A DNA stretch of 64,000 nucleotides, from the NCBI GenBank assembly GCA_951799405.1, contig OX637335.1, positions 18,852,342-18,916,341 on the forward strand. The letters are read 5' to 3'. The notes beneath the pieces are model-generated. The model saw only the letters and a program-made list of their open reading frames with translations, searched no databases and had not been told where the DNA came from. The position numbers and the translations under genes are program-made. Position 1 is the first letter of the stretch. Every line of letters begins with the position of its first letter. This stretch comes from Agapetus fuscipes. Taxonomy: Eukaryota > Arthropoda > Insecta > Trichoptera > Glossosomatidae. Of this stretch, positions 1-12,469 are shown in pieces.

Positions 1-42
1 CTCCCACAGACCACGGCAACAGATCCCGGAAAACATCACTCC
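1..42 (+). repeat. Dispersed repeat fragment
   Basis: ACCACGGCAACAGATCCCGG then AAAACATC recurs at 25536-25568 with one difference. Confidence 0.6.
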
Positions 43-505
43 AGAATGACTTCTTTTTCATCGTATTCCTCAATGCTCAAAATTTATTTTGACCCTTTTG
101 GAAGCTATCACTCTTTCCCTGTTCTCTCTTGATTGTGTTGCCCACTGATGTGATTTCTGATGCCATCGTCGCTTGATATTCATGTGGGGAACTTTCTTTT
201 CTCTTTTCTCCTCTTAGCTACCAACCACAACCAGTCGTTCAAGGCTATCCTCATTACTACGGACAACGTGCCCAAAGAACTGAAGAATACGTTGTGTTTA
301 TACACTGGACAAAGTCAAGCCATCCAAGCGCAGCTTCCGACAAATGGACTTTTTGGTACGTCTAGCTGTCCATAGGACTCGGAGTATGCGCCTCCAGCAC
401 CACATTTGAATTTTCCTTCTTTCTGCTGCTTTTATGGTCTATGTTTCAGCAGCAAAGATAAAAATAGAACAACAACTCAATGGAGCAACAGATAGAGCAA
501 CTTAC

Positions 506-721
506 CAGAGCTGCATCTTCCCCTATATATGATCCTCATTTGTCGTCTGCTGCGGCATGCCTCCTGCCTCAGTTCACACTCGTTGCCATAAGTTCTTCCA
601 TCAGATCCGCACACTGGCTCCAAGGTCAGCGGGCATTCCTCGGTGCAGCGACAAACTGGAGTGCGTGGGCCTTCCAACTGGCAAACTTGGGGCGGCGGGC
701 AAGACAGGTCTTCACATGGGT
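506..721 (-). CDS. Second follistatin-like domain exon (FOLN + Kazal), agrin-like
   Basis: The minus-strand exon is 216 bp, the same length and phase (1-1) as the exon at 36377-36592. The acceptor is a long pyrimidine tract, TTTATTTTTTTCAG, before 721; the donor is GTAAG after 506. Spliced to the previous exon, the junction codon is GAC (Asp), giving the usual DPC start of a follistatin module. The peptide has PCEDLSCPPPQVC and PVCRC in the FOLN half, then CPLTLEPVCGSDGRTYGNEC, EACRSRRQ and YRGRC in the Kazal half, ten cysteines in all. GC content is moderate, less extreme than the first module. No further exon of this gene is visible between here and position 1, so the gene continues outside the window. 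The product is probably a secreted or matrix protein with tandem follistatin modules. Confidence 0.85.
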
Positions 722-811
722 CTGAAAAAAATAAAGAAATGTATGACGTAAGGATTGAATGATTTTTTTAAATCGTCACCTTAGTGCCTTTTTGTATTAT
801 CTTCAACAGAT

Positions 812-1050
812 GTAAACATAGATGAGCAATGTTTGTATGTGTACTGGACCAATGTGTCTTATGAATGGTAGAGATTGATTTTGAAAATATTAAAAACAAT
901 TCTCACGTTATCGTGTATAACGCTTTTTTCTTCGCTCAGAATGTGTAGAATGTGATTTTGAAGAAAATTTAATTTGAAGGTCATCTTTTTATCAAATGGT
1001 AGGCCTACCGAAGCCACACTCACACAAGCATTGAGGGAAGAAAAACAAAA
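812..1050. mobile_element. MITE family E copy, degraded ends
   Basis: It shares GATGAGCAATGTTTGTATGT, GGACCAATGTGTCTTA and GCTCAGAATGTGTAGAATGT with the other copies. Confidence 0.6.
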
Positions 1051-1081
1051 GAAGAATATTCTTTTAACCTTTCAATAAACA

Positions 1082-1356
1082 ACTAAGCTACACATAAAGT
1101 GTATGCAACTTCTTTTCACGTTGTCCACAAATGGATCGCATTGGCGAGTGGAACCATATTTTCACAGGTAAGGGGGACGCGCTTACGCCAACCATTTCAT
1201 TTGAAGTGTGGGTTTTCCTGTTCCTTAGGTGGACGGTTCTCATATCTTGTGAATGCTGAGTATACCTTGTCGGTATTTGAAATAATCACTGAACAGAAAA
1301 TCATTTTTAGCACCCTTGATGGAGATCGAACCCTAGCCCACAATTTAATGCGAACA
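1082..1356 (-). mobile_element. Family B SINE, diverged
   Basis: AACTAAGCTACACATAAAGT, CAGGTAAGGGGGACGCGCTT and GGAGATCGAACCCTAGCCCA (decayed B box) show a minus-strand copy. Confidence 0.7.
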
Positions 1357-1471
1357 AATCATAAGAAATATCGATCGACCAAAACTAAAGCACAAGTCAA
1401 AAAAAGCAGAATATTGCTTTAAAATATTAATCGCTGGTATGTTCGAGGGGCGTCGCGTTATGTTCTATCGA

Positions 1472-1648
1472 CAATGACTTCAACCCTGATTCAACAGATG
1501 TCATTGGATAGTTATGAATTCATAATTTATTAAAAATATCAAATAATGAATCATTAATTGAGTACGTTTATGCCTATTTCTGGCCAGGCAAAATAGGTTA
1601 GTGAATTTCATTCTTCTTCACAAATCTATTAAAAAAAAACTTCGAAAA
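1472..1648 (+). mobile_element. Family D SINE body
   Basis: GATTCAACAGATGTCATTGG and ATTTCTGGCCAGGCAAAATA match the 57.2-kb copy; the head is missing. Confidence 0.7.
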
Positions 1649-2516
1649 AAGGCATACCAATATATTGAGTTTAGGAAATAACGCATTGAAAAACAAAATA
1701 GGATTATTTTTTATCGTTTAAAAGCTCCCAGATTCTAAGACAAAAATACAAAATGTTCTCGACGTAAAATCGTTAGCGAATTAGGTGAACTAAGATATTT
1801 ATAGGTGTCTCAGGGGACGTTCTGGGTTCTCTGTCATTGCTTTCCTTTTGTTTGTGTCTCGGAGGGGGTGGTGATTTATTGGTGTTTTAATTTAAAACTT
1901 TCCCTTACAATGTAAACTACCCTTTTACTAAGGTAAGCAAACAGAAACCCTATTATACTTGTTCCAGAACTTTTGTAACGGCATGAAAATAAACGGAATT
2001 CGAATTTTGTATATAAATGAAAAACGGATTTTACGAATTGGATTGTAAAGAAGAACGGATTTCTCAACGGGTCGTCAATGTTTTTTTCCTATGTCATCAC
2101 ACATATTCCAGGAAAGGTTAGCAAGAGTTTATTTGAGCTTTGGGTTTTTAATGTTGTAAATTAACATGCGGCATTTATAAGCGCGAACTTGAACATGCCA
2201 ACTTATGAGCATTATTTAATTATGTATTCTGCGAATTAGATTATACAGATCAAGAGATGTGTCTCTTCTTAAACGAAGAAACATGAACCAAATAATCAGA
2301 AAAAATAGTTGTTGCTTGTGATTGAAGATTGTATCTCTTAACATTAAGGTGCAATTCACTTAAAAACAGAGCACAACAAATTAATTCTGTTTTATTTTCA
2401 TTTTAATACTTAGACAAGTTTTTTTTTCTCTGAAATAGTTTCGTTTAAGTGCATAAAATATTAATTTTTATCGTTAATTTTAAATAAATTGACACCTTTA
2501 CCTTTTTTTCTTATTA

Positions 2517-2728
2517 TTATATGAGGCTGACCACATACTTTAAAAATGGTTCACTTTGCAAATATCACCCATGCTTCAAAGAACGCTGGCAAAAGTTACA
2601 GGGTTAATAATATTCATTTGAGGTTTGGCTTTTAATTTGCAAGTAACTGTTTGTGGGCATGCATTTAATATTAATTTTAAATGTTAATATATCTTTGCAA
2701 CTTAGATTATAGATTATAAATTATGTAT
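2517..2728 (+). mobile_element. Family A SINE-like element
   Basis: ATGAGGCTGACCACATACTT, TGGTTCACTTTGC and the end CAACTTAGATTATAGATTAT. Confidence 0.8.
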
Positions 2729-2891
2729 TTCAATGCATTTCAAAATTCAATACATTTTTTTACACAAATAACTCCATTTCCAATTCCAATACAAAACAGC
2801 ACAAAAAAAAACAATTATTATTTCACTTGCAAACTACGTCCTTATGGCGTACTTATAATTTTAGCTCCCACCTCTCGTGTTCATGTGAACC

Positions 2892-3055
2892 TCCAAGTAT
2901 AACACACCACGTTTAAACTCAACCTTATCGTTTTACCAAAAATGTATAAAACTAAAAACAGTGCCTCTAACGAGTGTTTCAGTTTCTTTAAATTTGTGGT
3001 ATAACTCTACGGTTGAGTTTAAGCTTATACTTCTGTACTTCGGGTTCTCGTTTCT
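2892..3055. mobile_element. MITE family H copy
   Basis: The inverted ends contain AAACTCAACCTTATCGTTTT and ACTCTACGGTTGAGTTTAAG around a centre with GTGCCTCTAACGAGTG. Confidence 0.6.
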
Positions 3056-3334
3056 GCACGGTCATTGAAAATACGTAGAGTGTTCATTATGCCAGAGGGT
3101 GAATGCACAGTTTTTTTTGTCTCTCTCTTCATATCCACCCCTTGTCGTGTCCTGGTTTTTTCAACTGTTGTAAAATTATTTTATTGCTCTAGTTTTTATA
3201 ACAGTGACAATAATTTTTAGATTGAATTTATTTAAAGCTAAAAAGTAATGATTTTTTCAGCTTGCAATAATTTTCAGATACCATCAACAATGCTCTGGGG
3301 GAACGATATGGAGTATTCTTGCTTAGAACAGGAA

Positions 3335-3775
3335 AATTGTTTACTTTACCAATGTCTACCATGTTACAGGGAAGGTCGGCAAGAGTTGCAGGGCGTTGAG
3401 AGTAAGTCCACATGCGGCATGCTATAATCTATCTATAATCTAAGTTGCAAGGATATATTCATTCAAAGCTCTCAGATGTATGTCCACAAACAAAGACGTG
3501 TAGTTCGCGCTTACAAATGCTGATTGTGTAATTACAAATAAAATCCAAACCTCAAATGAACATAAGCCCTGCAACTCTTGCCGACATTCCCTGAAACAGG
3601 GGTGACATTGGCAAAGTGAACCATTTTTTACAGTATGGGTGTTCAGCCTCATACCAACCTATAAGTCAAGGAATATTGCAAGTGCGAAATTATACCTGTC
3701 TGCTTATGGCAATGCATGTTATATGAATCTTAAATTTAAAATATCTCTGGAACTTAAATTATACATTATTATTAT
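3335..3775 (+). mobile_element. Family A copy split by another family A copy
   Basis: The left part (GGTCGGCAAGAGTTGCAGGG, to GCGGCATG at 3421) continues at 3673 with AGTGCGAAATTATACCTGTC. Confidence 0.75.
3422..3672 (-). mobile_element. Family A copy nested in family A
   Basis: A nearly full minus-strand copy from TATAATCTATCTATAATCTA to CCTATAAGTCAAGGAA. Confidence 0.85.
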
Positions 3776-4019
3776 AGAATTCAGTCAATCGCATATAATT
3801 GTATTATTAATGCCATTTTCCTTCACCAACATAAATAAAAACAGAAAATCTATATACCAGCGTTTCGCGAGTACATCTTTGATGATATTTATTATTTTGA
3901 TAATGTACAAGCCGAGGGAATAACGTAATATATTTTTTTCTTACAAGAAATCTCACTTACTCAGCGCTCGAGCGTAGGAGAGGGGAGAGGCGAGAAAGAC
4001 TGTGAGGAAATGGTGGTAG

Positions 4020-4075
4020 AACTTTGAGGAGATGGTAGAAGAAATGTGGGGCGATGGTAGAAGAAATGTGGGAAG
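4020..4075 (+). repeat. Short tandem duplication
   Basis: GATGGTAGAAGAAATGTGGG appears twice in a row with a 1-2 base offset. Confidence 0.85.
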
Positions 4076-4539
4076 CAGTCTTATCGGGAAATAATTTGGT
4101 TTGTCGTATTGATTTAGGCGCCGTGTCACCTGCCATTTTCCGCACAGTCATTTCCTTTGGCGGAGAAATTCGCGGGTCCTTCACATTGTTTATCATTGCG
4201 AAATAACACAATTTAAGAAACTGTTGAAATTTCGCTGAGTCAACTAAAGTTTTGATGTCTTCTTTGAGTTGTTGTTGAAGTATATTATGTTTATTTAATT
4301 TCCTTTATTTATTGATTTAATTATTTTTTTATGGCAAAACTAAGCATTAAATTTGGTAAGCTTGAATCTTAGACAAACATTTAAAAAAAATAGGAAAGAA
4401 AAGTTTCTGTATTTTTACGCATTTTTTTTTCCCATTGATATTGTTTGAGCGTTTGTTGGCGCTATGGAAAAGCAGTCAATACAGTTATATTGACTATCGT
4501 GTTTAAAATAATTATAATTTTTTTCAGAGTTCCGTTGGG

Positions 4540-4722
4540 ACCATCGTCGATAAGTTTGACTCTGATAAAACATATGACATTGGTTTATAATTACTTAATA
4601 ATTAATTAAAATACAAAATGATGAATAATTAATTCATAATTCTTTGACATTTTTCAGACCAGGCTAAATAGATGGCGAATTGCATTCTTCTCCACCAATT
4701 TATTAAATAAATCCTCCAACAT
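4540..4722 (+). mobile_element. Family D SINE body
   Basis: CAGACCAGGCTAAATAGATG and GCATTCTTCTCCACCAATTT match the family. Confidence 0.6.
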
Positions 4723-4944
4723 CCCCACTTTGGTGAAAAAACCATCATTGAATGAACAGAAAAATGTATGAAAGGTACAAAAGCACCCCTAGTAAGTGAT
4801 CTTACACTTTTTGTATTAACGCGATGGTGGGAAATTTTGTTTTTTGAAAACAGTGCAAGTTATTGCTGAATTTAATTTCTGGAGGTGTGTTGTTCCATTA
4901 ATTATATGATTTTTGAAGTAAGCAATATCTCAAACAAAACGTCA

Positions 4945-5175
4945 CTTTAAGGCTTGTTTGTCTTATGTACATCACAGGCAATTTCACATGAGCAATTTTT
5001 GTCTGTGTACTGGACAATGTGTCTTAAAAATCATTTAAAACAACTCTCCAATTATTGTGTTCTACGTTCTTTTCTCAGCTTATATTGCGTAAAATGTGAT
5101 TGCTAAGACAATTTCATTGAAATTTCATCTTTAAATAAAATGAGAGACAAGCCAAACAAGCACTTGGGGGACGAA
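4945..5175. mobile_element. MITE family E copy
   Basis: It shares GCTTGTTTGTCTTATG, CATGAGCAAT and CCAAACAAGCACTTGGGGGA with the 22.9-kb copy. Confidence 0.65.
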
Positions 5176-5179
5176 CTTT

Positions 5180-6570
5180 CAAAATTAGTATCCTCAATTG
5201 AAAATTAAAGGTGAAACAAAAATTGCTTTGCTATAATATTCTCAAAAAAAAAAAAAACTTTCCTATTTTATAAAGTTGTTGTGGTACTTGTATAAATTTT
5301 TGGTGCAGATAAAATATAAATTGAATAACAAAGATTGCTCGGTATTCCTGGCGAGAGAATACTAATTGCAATCCTTTGGAAAATCTTCAGCGCTGAAACT
5401 TTGGTGGGGAAGTTTTAATTTGCAGTGTACAACTCTTGGTAAATATGTTCCCCGTGGAAAACTTCAATGAAAAGCAAACAAAATAATTAGTGCACCACAA
5501 TAAGAGTTTATTTGTTTCTGTGACAATAACACAAAAAAGTACAAAAAATAAAAAGAAGAAGATTTAGAAATATACCTAGTACCTACATTATGTGTGTCTA
5601 TCTTTTTTTTGTGAATTTTGAAAAATTATGTAGAGAAATACAATTCAGGCTCCTATTTGCCTGACTAGAAATAGGTATAAACTAGAAATGGGTATCAATT
5701 AATAATTAATTATTGAATATTTTTATGAATCATTAATTTATAATAACCCAATGACATCTCTTGACTTGTAACTACTTTGAATCACAGTTGGTGCTCCGGC
5801 ACACGACTGGGTCAAAAGCATTACATATTTTTTTGTTGTTGTTAAAATTTGACGCAAAATTCATGACAATTTTTTTTGTGTAGATACATAGGTATTTTTT
5901 AATATCAAAAAACTTAAAGATTTCCAACTTTTTTTTCTTTCATAAAAGTACTTTAAAAATGATTAGATGGGTTTTAATTTTATCTCATAGCCATTCAATG
6001 ATGAATTGTTCTGTACACATATACTCTATTTCATAATAAGCAAAAATTCTGTTAACCCTAGTAAAATATATTTGAAATAAAAGTTATAGTTAGTTAAAGT
6101 TAAAAAATAGTGGAGTGTAAATACCATCCTTGAAACTGAAAAAAACATTAAAGAAAAAAATAGATTAAAAAACATTAAGCACACTACGTCGTAGATGCTC
6201 AAAGTTGTCAGAATAAAAATAATTCAGCTTGTATTTTACGGGCATTAAAAGAGGTTTCCTTGAAAAATAATTGTTGCCAGCGCTGTGGCTACACGATGTG
6301 GGGGTGAACCGTTTCGAGCGGTCTGAAAAATCGTGGAAAAATATGTGGTTTCCCATAAACTGTTTAAACTACGTAACATAATTTAGGCGCGGGGAGTGGG
6401 GGTGGTAAAAATTGGTCGTCGCCCAAACGAATTTATCGCAATGGTTTCATAAACATGTTTTTTTCAGCATTCTCTTATTTTCGCGCCACCACGTAGCCCG
6501 TAGCGCTTTTTACGACGAAATCTCTACGAAGGTCTCAAAATACGTACTACTTGGAATACGAGCAATTTAA
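5180..6570. other. Mostly unassigned AT-rich intron
   Basis: Apart from the family D copy at 5635-5815 I see no gene, RNA or clear repeat. ORFs are short and low-complexity. Confidence 0.6.
5635..5815 (-). mobile_element. Family D SINE body
   Basis: GCCTGACTAGAAATAGGTAT and AACCCAATGACATCTCTTGA match in reverse. Confidence 0.6.
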
Positions 6571-6828
6571 TATCTAAATCTAAATCTTAGCTGCAAAGAT
6601 ATATTTCATCTAAGATTCATATTAAATGCATTCCCACAAGCAGACATGTATAATTTCGTGCTAACACATGCCGCATGTGGACTTACATGATAAGAACCCA
6701 ATCTCAAATGAACATAAGCCTAGCAACTCTTGCTGACCTTCCCTGAAATAGGGGTGACATTGGCAAAGTGAACCATTTTTTACAGTATGGAGTGTCAGCC
6801 TCATACTAACCTATAAGTCAAGGAATAA
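6571..6828 (-). mobile_element. Family A, full length
   Basis: The tail ATCTAAATCTAAATCTTAGC and 5' end CTATAAGTCAAGGAA are present. Confidence 0.85.
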
Positions 6829-6844
6829 TATAATTAAACTTATT

Positions 6845-6970
6845 ATTTTTTACATTATAAGCGTTGTTAGTCGAGGAGAAGAGAAAGGAGTGTGCAAGGA
6901 TAGAACAAAGTGCAAACACATCTGTGAAGGTACTGGCCACCCCTAGTGGAATGGCGGCTGAGGACAAGTA
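6845..6970 (+). mobile_element. LINE 3' remnant, relative of the 33-kb element
   Basis: The plus strand reads KGVCKDRTKCKHICEGTGHP stop, comparable to EVCKDRKKWRLIC at the end of the 33-kb LINE. Confidence 0.45.
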
Positions 6971-7586
6971 GGTACAAGCACAAGTACAAATTATGAGAAA
7001 GTATATTAAAAAAAATCGCAGAATTTTATTTTCTCAAGTGGAGCATTTATTTCACTTCGAGTACCTACTTTAGACTTGTTTATGTCATTTTCAAGAAAAG
7101 AATGTTACAAAAAATGTATCTTTAAAAATTGTCGTACTTCCTCATAAAAATGAACTTTCACTGTTTAAATACACAAACTATTAAAACTTGCAGTACAAAT
7201 TATTATTTTTTATTTAGAAAAATCATTTCGTTAACTTCTTGAATAATATTCCTGTCACCGTAGCTGAAATATGGAATATTTTATTTTAACTCTCTGATTC
7301 TCTTTGTACAAGTAGAACTCACGCATTGTGATTTTTTTGATAACAATTTAAAATAGCAGATTGAATGATATGAAACATATAAATATTAAGATTTTTTTCG
7401 TGAGCTTTCTTTTTCTATAAATCAATCCTCAAGAGCCGAGCAGAAAGAAAATAAATTAATTGAAAAAAAAGACATCACTTGATTATAAATTCTACCGAAT
7501 GCTTCTACTGAAATGCTTAGAAATTGGCATGCCAAAAACTTTTCACTATTTTTTCATGTGGTGCAACTTCTATCAAATATTGGCCA

Positions 7587-7843
7587 TCCTTGACTGATAG
7601 GTTAGTATGAGGCTGACCCCCCGTGCAGTAAAAATCGGTTTACAGATGCCAATGCCACCCCGGTTTCAGGGAAAAGCGGGAGGAGTTGCAAGGCTTATGA
7701 TCATGTGAGGTTTTGTTTATTTGTATGCACGCATGCAGGATGTGTAGGCGCGAACCTACATGTGTCTGTCTGTGGACATGCATTTAATATGAGCCTTAAA
7801 TGTTGACATATCTTTGCAGCTTAGATTATAGATATATGAATCA
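7587..7843 (+). mobile_element. Family A, diverged subfamily
   Basis: TCCTTGACTGATAGGTTAGT and GCCACCCCGGTTTCAGGG; shares CCGGTTT with the 48.1- and 60.2-kb copies. Confidence 0.75.
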
Positions 7844-8449
7844 TGGCTATTTTGACCTTTGATGCTGCGGCTCAAAACAGGGCCAAAAAATATTTTACTG
7901 GAAGCTTAGAAAATAATGCGAAAACTGAGGTCCTCACACGTAAACTTCGCGTATAACTTTTTAAGGCAACACGGCTGACCTAGTTGCGTATAATTGCATT
8001 AGTAACGCTTTTAAATTTTAGCAGAGTACCTACATAATGTACGGGGGTGAGTTTTAAGTCTATTTTACTAAGGGCTCCGTCACCCTCGGGGAGACTCGGC
8101 GATCCATCAAGCGAAGAAAAAATATGTACACAGATAGTTGAATATTGATGAAACGAGTAGGCACAACAAGTCTTCGTTTTAACTCAGCCATATTTTGAAT
8201 TTATGAAAATTGAAGCAGCACTTCTTGTGAGCGTTTAAATTTTAATAAACTTCTATTGAAAAGGCTGAACAAAAAAATTTATACTCGAGTTGAGATGTTT
8301 TGGATAAAAATTTCAAGAAGCTTTCACAGGGAAATATAAAAGTCCTCCCTCGGTAGATTTTTGCTTTCTCTTCGTACATTTTCTTCACCGTATGAAAAAC
8401 ATCACTTATTGGTAATTACTATCGATTTTTGTATAGAAATTTGATCTTT

Positions 8450-8673
8450 CTAATCTAATCTAATCTAAGTTGCAAAGATATGTAACACTGAAGATTCACA
8501 ATATGTGCATTCTCACAAGCAGACAGGTATAAGTTCACTCTTAAACGTGTCGCATGTGGACCCAAATCTCAAATGAACATGCACCCTGTAACTCTTGCTG
8601 ACCTTCCCTGAAACAGAGGTGACATTGGCAAAGTGAACCATTTTCAGCCGCATATCAACCTATAAGTCAAGGA
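8450..8673 (-). mobile_element. Family A copy
   Basis: CTAATCTAATCTAATCTAAG tail, TTCCCTGAAACAGAGGTGAC, CTATAAGTCAAGGAA. Confidence 0.85.
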
Positions 8674-8827
8674 ACATACACAAATTACATTTTTAAAATC
8701 AACAAATAATAATATCGACGGTTAATAATAATAATAAAAGGAAGTAGGGCATAAACGACGTTTTGGTCAAAAGTGAGTTATGAATGCTATCCTACTTACA
8801 ATTTTCCCCGCTTTTTCTAAAATTTCC

Positions 8828-9038
8828 AAATGTGCTATTCGCTGGGTTGAAAAATTCATATACCTTTACCAAAGACCGGTCACTGAAAGGTCTATCCAAC
8901 CTCACAACAACTGGGTCTTGCTTGAGAATTGGCGCTTTCTACAGCGACGAACAACCTCGCAGAGGGCTTTTGAGGTGTGATACACACAAAAACAGCGCTC
9001 ACCAAATAAATTATTCTAATATTATTATTATTACAAAC
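8828..9038 (+). mobile_element. Family C SINE, 5'-truncated
   Basis: It begins near CCAAATGTGCTATTCGCTGG, keeps ACCGGTCACTGAAAGGTC, and ends TAATATTATTATTATTAC. Confidence 0.8.
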
Positions 9039-9454
9039 GAAAACATTTTTTTTTCGAAAAAAAATGAAATTGTAATTATTTCAAATTCAATCAATGAACA
9101 CATACTTTCGTCTATTTTCTACCCGGATATGAATTGAATTTCTTGCGTCAACATTGTAAGGGTGTGTTTTCTACAAGTACCTACCTACCACGCATCTTCG
9201 CAACTTTGGTCACGTACATTTTGGGAACAAAAATATCCTTCAGTTTTCTTCGTACACAATCTCCCCAAAATCCTTTGTCAGCTTTTCACAAAGTTCCTTA
9301 TCGCAGTTTTGATGGGGAAAGTGTGAACACAGCCTTAATTCACAATATGCTGAATGGCCGTAAATTGTAGCAATTTTACAGGCTTTTCTATATATATTTT
9401 AATAGTATTGTTTTGTATCATAAAAAATAAAGGTAATAAACAATACCACCTGTT

Positions 9455-9648
9455 TCTAGAAAATGACGGTAAGAGTTGCAAGGCTTATTTTAATTTGAAA
9501 CTGAGTCCTTTTACTGTAAAAATTCGATCACTTTACAGATGTTATCACTGTTTCAAAGAAAAACGGCAAGAATTTAGTGATTATATTGATTTAAGATTTA
9601 CATTTTTGTTTTGTAAGTTCAATGTGGTATGTGTTAGCGTAAATTAAA
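9455..9648 (+). mobile_element. Family A, degraded
   Basis: GGTAAGAGTTGCAAGGCTTA is followed by a second, decayed partial unit with GATCACTTTACAGATGTTAT. Confidence 0.45.
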
Positions 9649-9780
9649 TAACAATACCGGCAAGGTTAACTCGGCATTCAATAGAAATAAGTACCAGCCC
9701 CTTCGAGAGCTGGGAAACCCCTGCTTCAACTGAAGTGGTTGGCGCAAGGCCGGCCCCTTACCTGTAATTTTTGACATAAA
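9648..9780 (+). mobile_element. Family B SINE fragment
   Basis: ACCGGCAAGGTTAACTCGGC and CTTCAACTGAAGTGGTTGGC match the body. Confidence 0.7.
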
Positions 9781-10164
9781 TTATAATTGTTAAAATAACA
9801 CATGTAAAAAAGATAACTCATATAATATAAACGATTAAATTTAGAATTATTGTCAAACCTACACCCTTGTCAAATAAAACAGACATTTGTTTTCACCGGC
9901 CGTTAAGCTGTTTAATTGTCAAATGAAAATCAGAAAAAAACGAGAACAATAATTCATATGACAGTTCTTTTGACAGGCCATGTTATGTTTAGATTAATTT
10001 CGTATTATGTTTATTAACGCAAGTTTAAATACCCTATAATTAAATTTAAAAATGTTTATTCACTAATTAATAACCAGTGTTATTTAATTCAGTAGCATAA
10101 CTTAATTTTTTATTATTGTACAACAAATTTCAAATTGTAAAAAATCGACAAAACCATAAATATT

Positions 10165-10345
10165 TATCAAATTAACAAAGTTTCAATTCACTTTTTACCA
10201 TTTTATTTCTGTCTAGCACTTCAGCGAAAGTGCTAGACAGATAGACAGATTGAAAAAGTGAATTCGAACTTTGTTTATTTGATTAATATACAATAGACTT
10301 TCACTGTGTAAACCACCAAACCCTTAAAAATATTAAAACCATAAA
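10165..10345. repeat. PLE-type foldback
   Basis: A centre GTCTAGCACTT...AAGTGCTAGAC sits between inverted arms (AACAAAGTTTCAATTCAC). A tail TTTCACTGTGTAAACCACCA follows on the right. Confidence 0.65.
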
Positions 10346-10479
10346 TGGTTGGCCCAACTTAATAAAAAAAAATCAATATCTAGGCGTCAGCATGAAAGTG
10401 ACATTGTAAAAATATCTACGAAATAAATGGCTTATCAAATTGGATGACAACAAAATTAGAAGATAAATTAAAGTTTGTA

Positions 10480-10860
10480 CTGTACGTGTGTAGAAAAGTA
10501 CACGATGTAAGCTAGAAGCTAAGTGTGAGTTTTAAACGAACATGTGTGTAAACAAAGATAGCTTCGTTTGTGAGCGTAGAAAATCTACGTGGCTGTGCAA
10601 AGATACATGCACGTGTGTGCTGAGGTAAATGTGTGCGTGAAAACTAAATGTGTGTGTGCAAAAAAACGACTTGTGTGTGTCTGAAAACTAGACGGGTTTT
10701 TGCAAAGATGTACCTACATGTGTGCAAAGTTTCATAAGTGCGTGAAACTTTGACTTGTGTGAGTGTGAAAACTACACAGGTCTTAGCAAATATGTACGTG
10801 TGTGCAAAGGTACATATGAGTGCATAAATTTATACGTGTACGCAACGCAACGCAAAAACA
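10480..10860 (+). repeat. Degenerate TG-rich minisatellite, left part
   Basis: Units such as TGTGTGTGCAAA and GTGTGAAAACTA alternate with a period of about 30-35 bp. Confidence 0.7.
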
Positions 10861-10864
10861 AAAA

Positions 10865-11187
10865 ACACGCAACTAAGCTACACATATAGGGTAACTTCTT
10901 GCCGCGTTATCCCCGAACTGGACTCATGTGGCGAGTTAACCCTATTTAAGGTTTAAAGGTAAGGGGGCCGGCCTTACGCCAGCTACTGCAGTTGAAGTGG
11001 GGGTTTCTCAGCTCCCGAGAGGGCTGGTACTCATTTATTGTGAACGCTCAGTAAATCTTGCTGATATTTTATATTGGGGTTTGAAATAAACACCGACACG
11101 GTAAATCTTTTCTGACTCCCTTGGTGGGATTCGAACACGAGCTCACGGCATGGAATGCAAGCATTCTACCAACTGAGCTATCGAACG
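10865..11187 (-). mobile_element. Family B SINE, full length
   Basis: The minus strand has A box AGCTCAGTTGGTAGAATGC and B box TTCGAACACGAG-like head, the body, and the end TTAGTTGCGTG. It interrupts a TG-rich tandem array. Confidence 0.85.
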
Positions 11188-11189
11188 TA

Positions 11190-11400
11190 TAACGTAAATT
11201 GTGTATAATATGTGTGTGCAAAGAAACCGCCTTGCATGTGTGAAAACTACATTTTTTGTTTAATGTACACATACGTGTGTGTATAATTACATGCGTGTGT
11301 ACAAGTTTACACATGTGTGAGAAAACTATATGCGTGTGTACAATACCACTCTTGTTTGAAAACTACAGGGTTGTGCGAAAAGTGTCATTTTGATTACACC
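11190..11400 (+). repeat. Degenerate TG-rich minisatellite, right part
   Basis: The same units (GTGTGTGCAAAG, GTGTGAAAACTAC) continue after the family B insertion. Confidence 0.7.
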
Positions 11401-11742
11401 AAGCCGACACAAATAAACACGTCATACGTCACCGTCTTGTATGAATATCAAAACATGTTTCTGATTTATCGCACATCCGGTAGCTTTCAGTCAAAAAAAT
11501 ACATGTAAAAAAAACTACCCCCACACATACATAATTCAGGAAGCACACGCCGGCCCGAGCGGAATGGTTTTCGCGCCCTGTGAGGCCATTTTCCGTTGAA
11601 CACAAATATCCGTTTCCTCCCCCGTCCTCATTTTTTGCCGCCCTTCCATCCCCCTTTCCCTCGATGTCGGGGTGACGCCTTTATTGCTCATCGTAAGGGC
11701 GGGTCAACCCCCTGAACGAAAAATTCTTACAAGTATCGATGA

Positions 11743-11802
11743 GCAACGCAACCGAGCTACACATATAGTGCAACTTCTTGACGCGTTATCCCCGAAGGGT
11801 TT
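11743..11802 (-). mobile_element. Family B SINE 3' fragment
   Basis: GCAACCGAGCTACACATATA and GCGTTATCCCCGAAGGG match the 3' end. Confidence 0.65.
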
Positions 11803-12469
11803 GATGTTATAGCTAAGTCTTGGATGTTTCAATTCTCAACGATTCGAGAACTATCTTTAGTCTAACTAAATAAATAAGGACCAAAGTTCTCTGTAACCAA
11901 AGCGAAGCAATCTGATCCTTGTGTTTTGTGAATGTGACTCAGTATGAGAACTGTATATGAAATAAGTTGTGTAAAAATAAATCATCGCTATTTTAATTGA
12001 TTTTAACCTGCCAAAATAATAACAATAGTTTTCAAGAGATTCTTCGTTAAGTCCATACTGATTTTTAGGAGTTCTTTGTTCATTACAGGTAAATTTTCAT
12101 GAAAGTTGTTACGATGAAGTGCATTGGGTTTTTATTAATTTGCGATTCAGGGTATATTTCACGGTAGAGGCTGGTGCGCCGTCGATAGGTCGACCATACC
12201 AGCAGTTAGGCTCCATAAATACTTTCATAATGCTGAAATATCGACGCCAAACCAACCACCTGACGTGGAAAACATTATACTAAAGGTATAAATTTAGTGG
12301 GTAGTAGACTAAATTATCTTCTATGTAAATTTCAATATGGTAAAAAAAGGTTACCTACTCTTAGTTTGTGATTATAAACTAAGAATGTTCATGATAAAAG
12401 AAAAACAGTTTTGTTTTCGATTACGTGAGTATATTTTTATATACCACAACCGGTTTGTAATAACGTAAT

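Noticed and set aside
480..725. Plus-strand open frame over the second follistatin exon
   Set aside because: It is antisense to a frame with clear Kazal motifs and splice signals.
3957..4211. 84-codon minus-strand frame with Ser/Pro-rich C-terminus
   Set aside because: It runs through a short tandem duplication and has no homology features.
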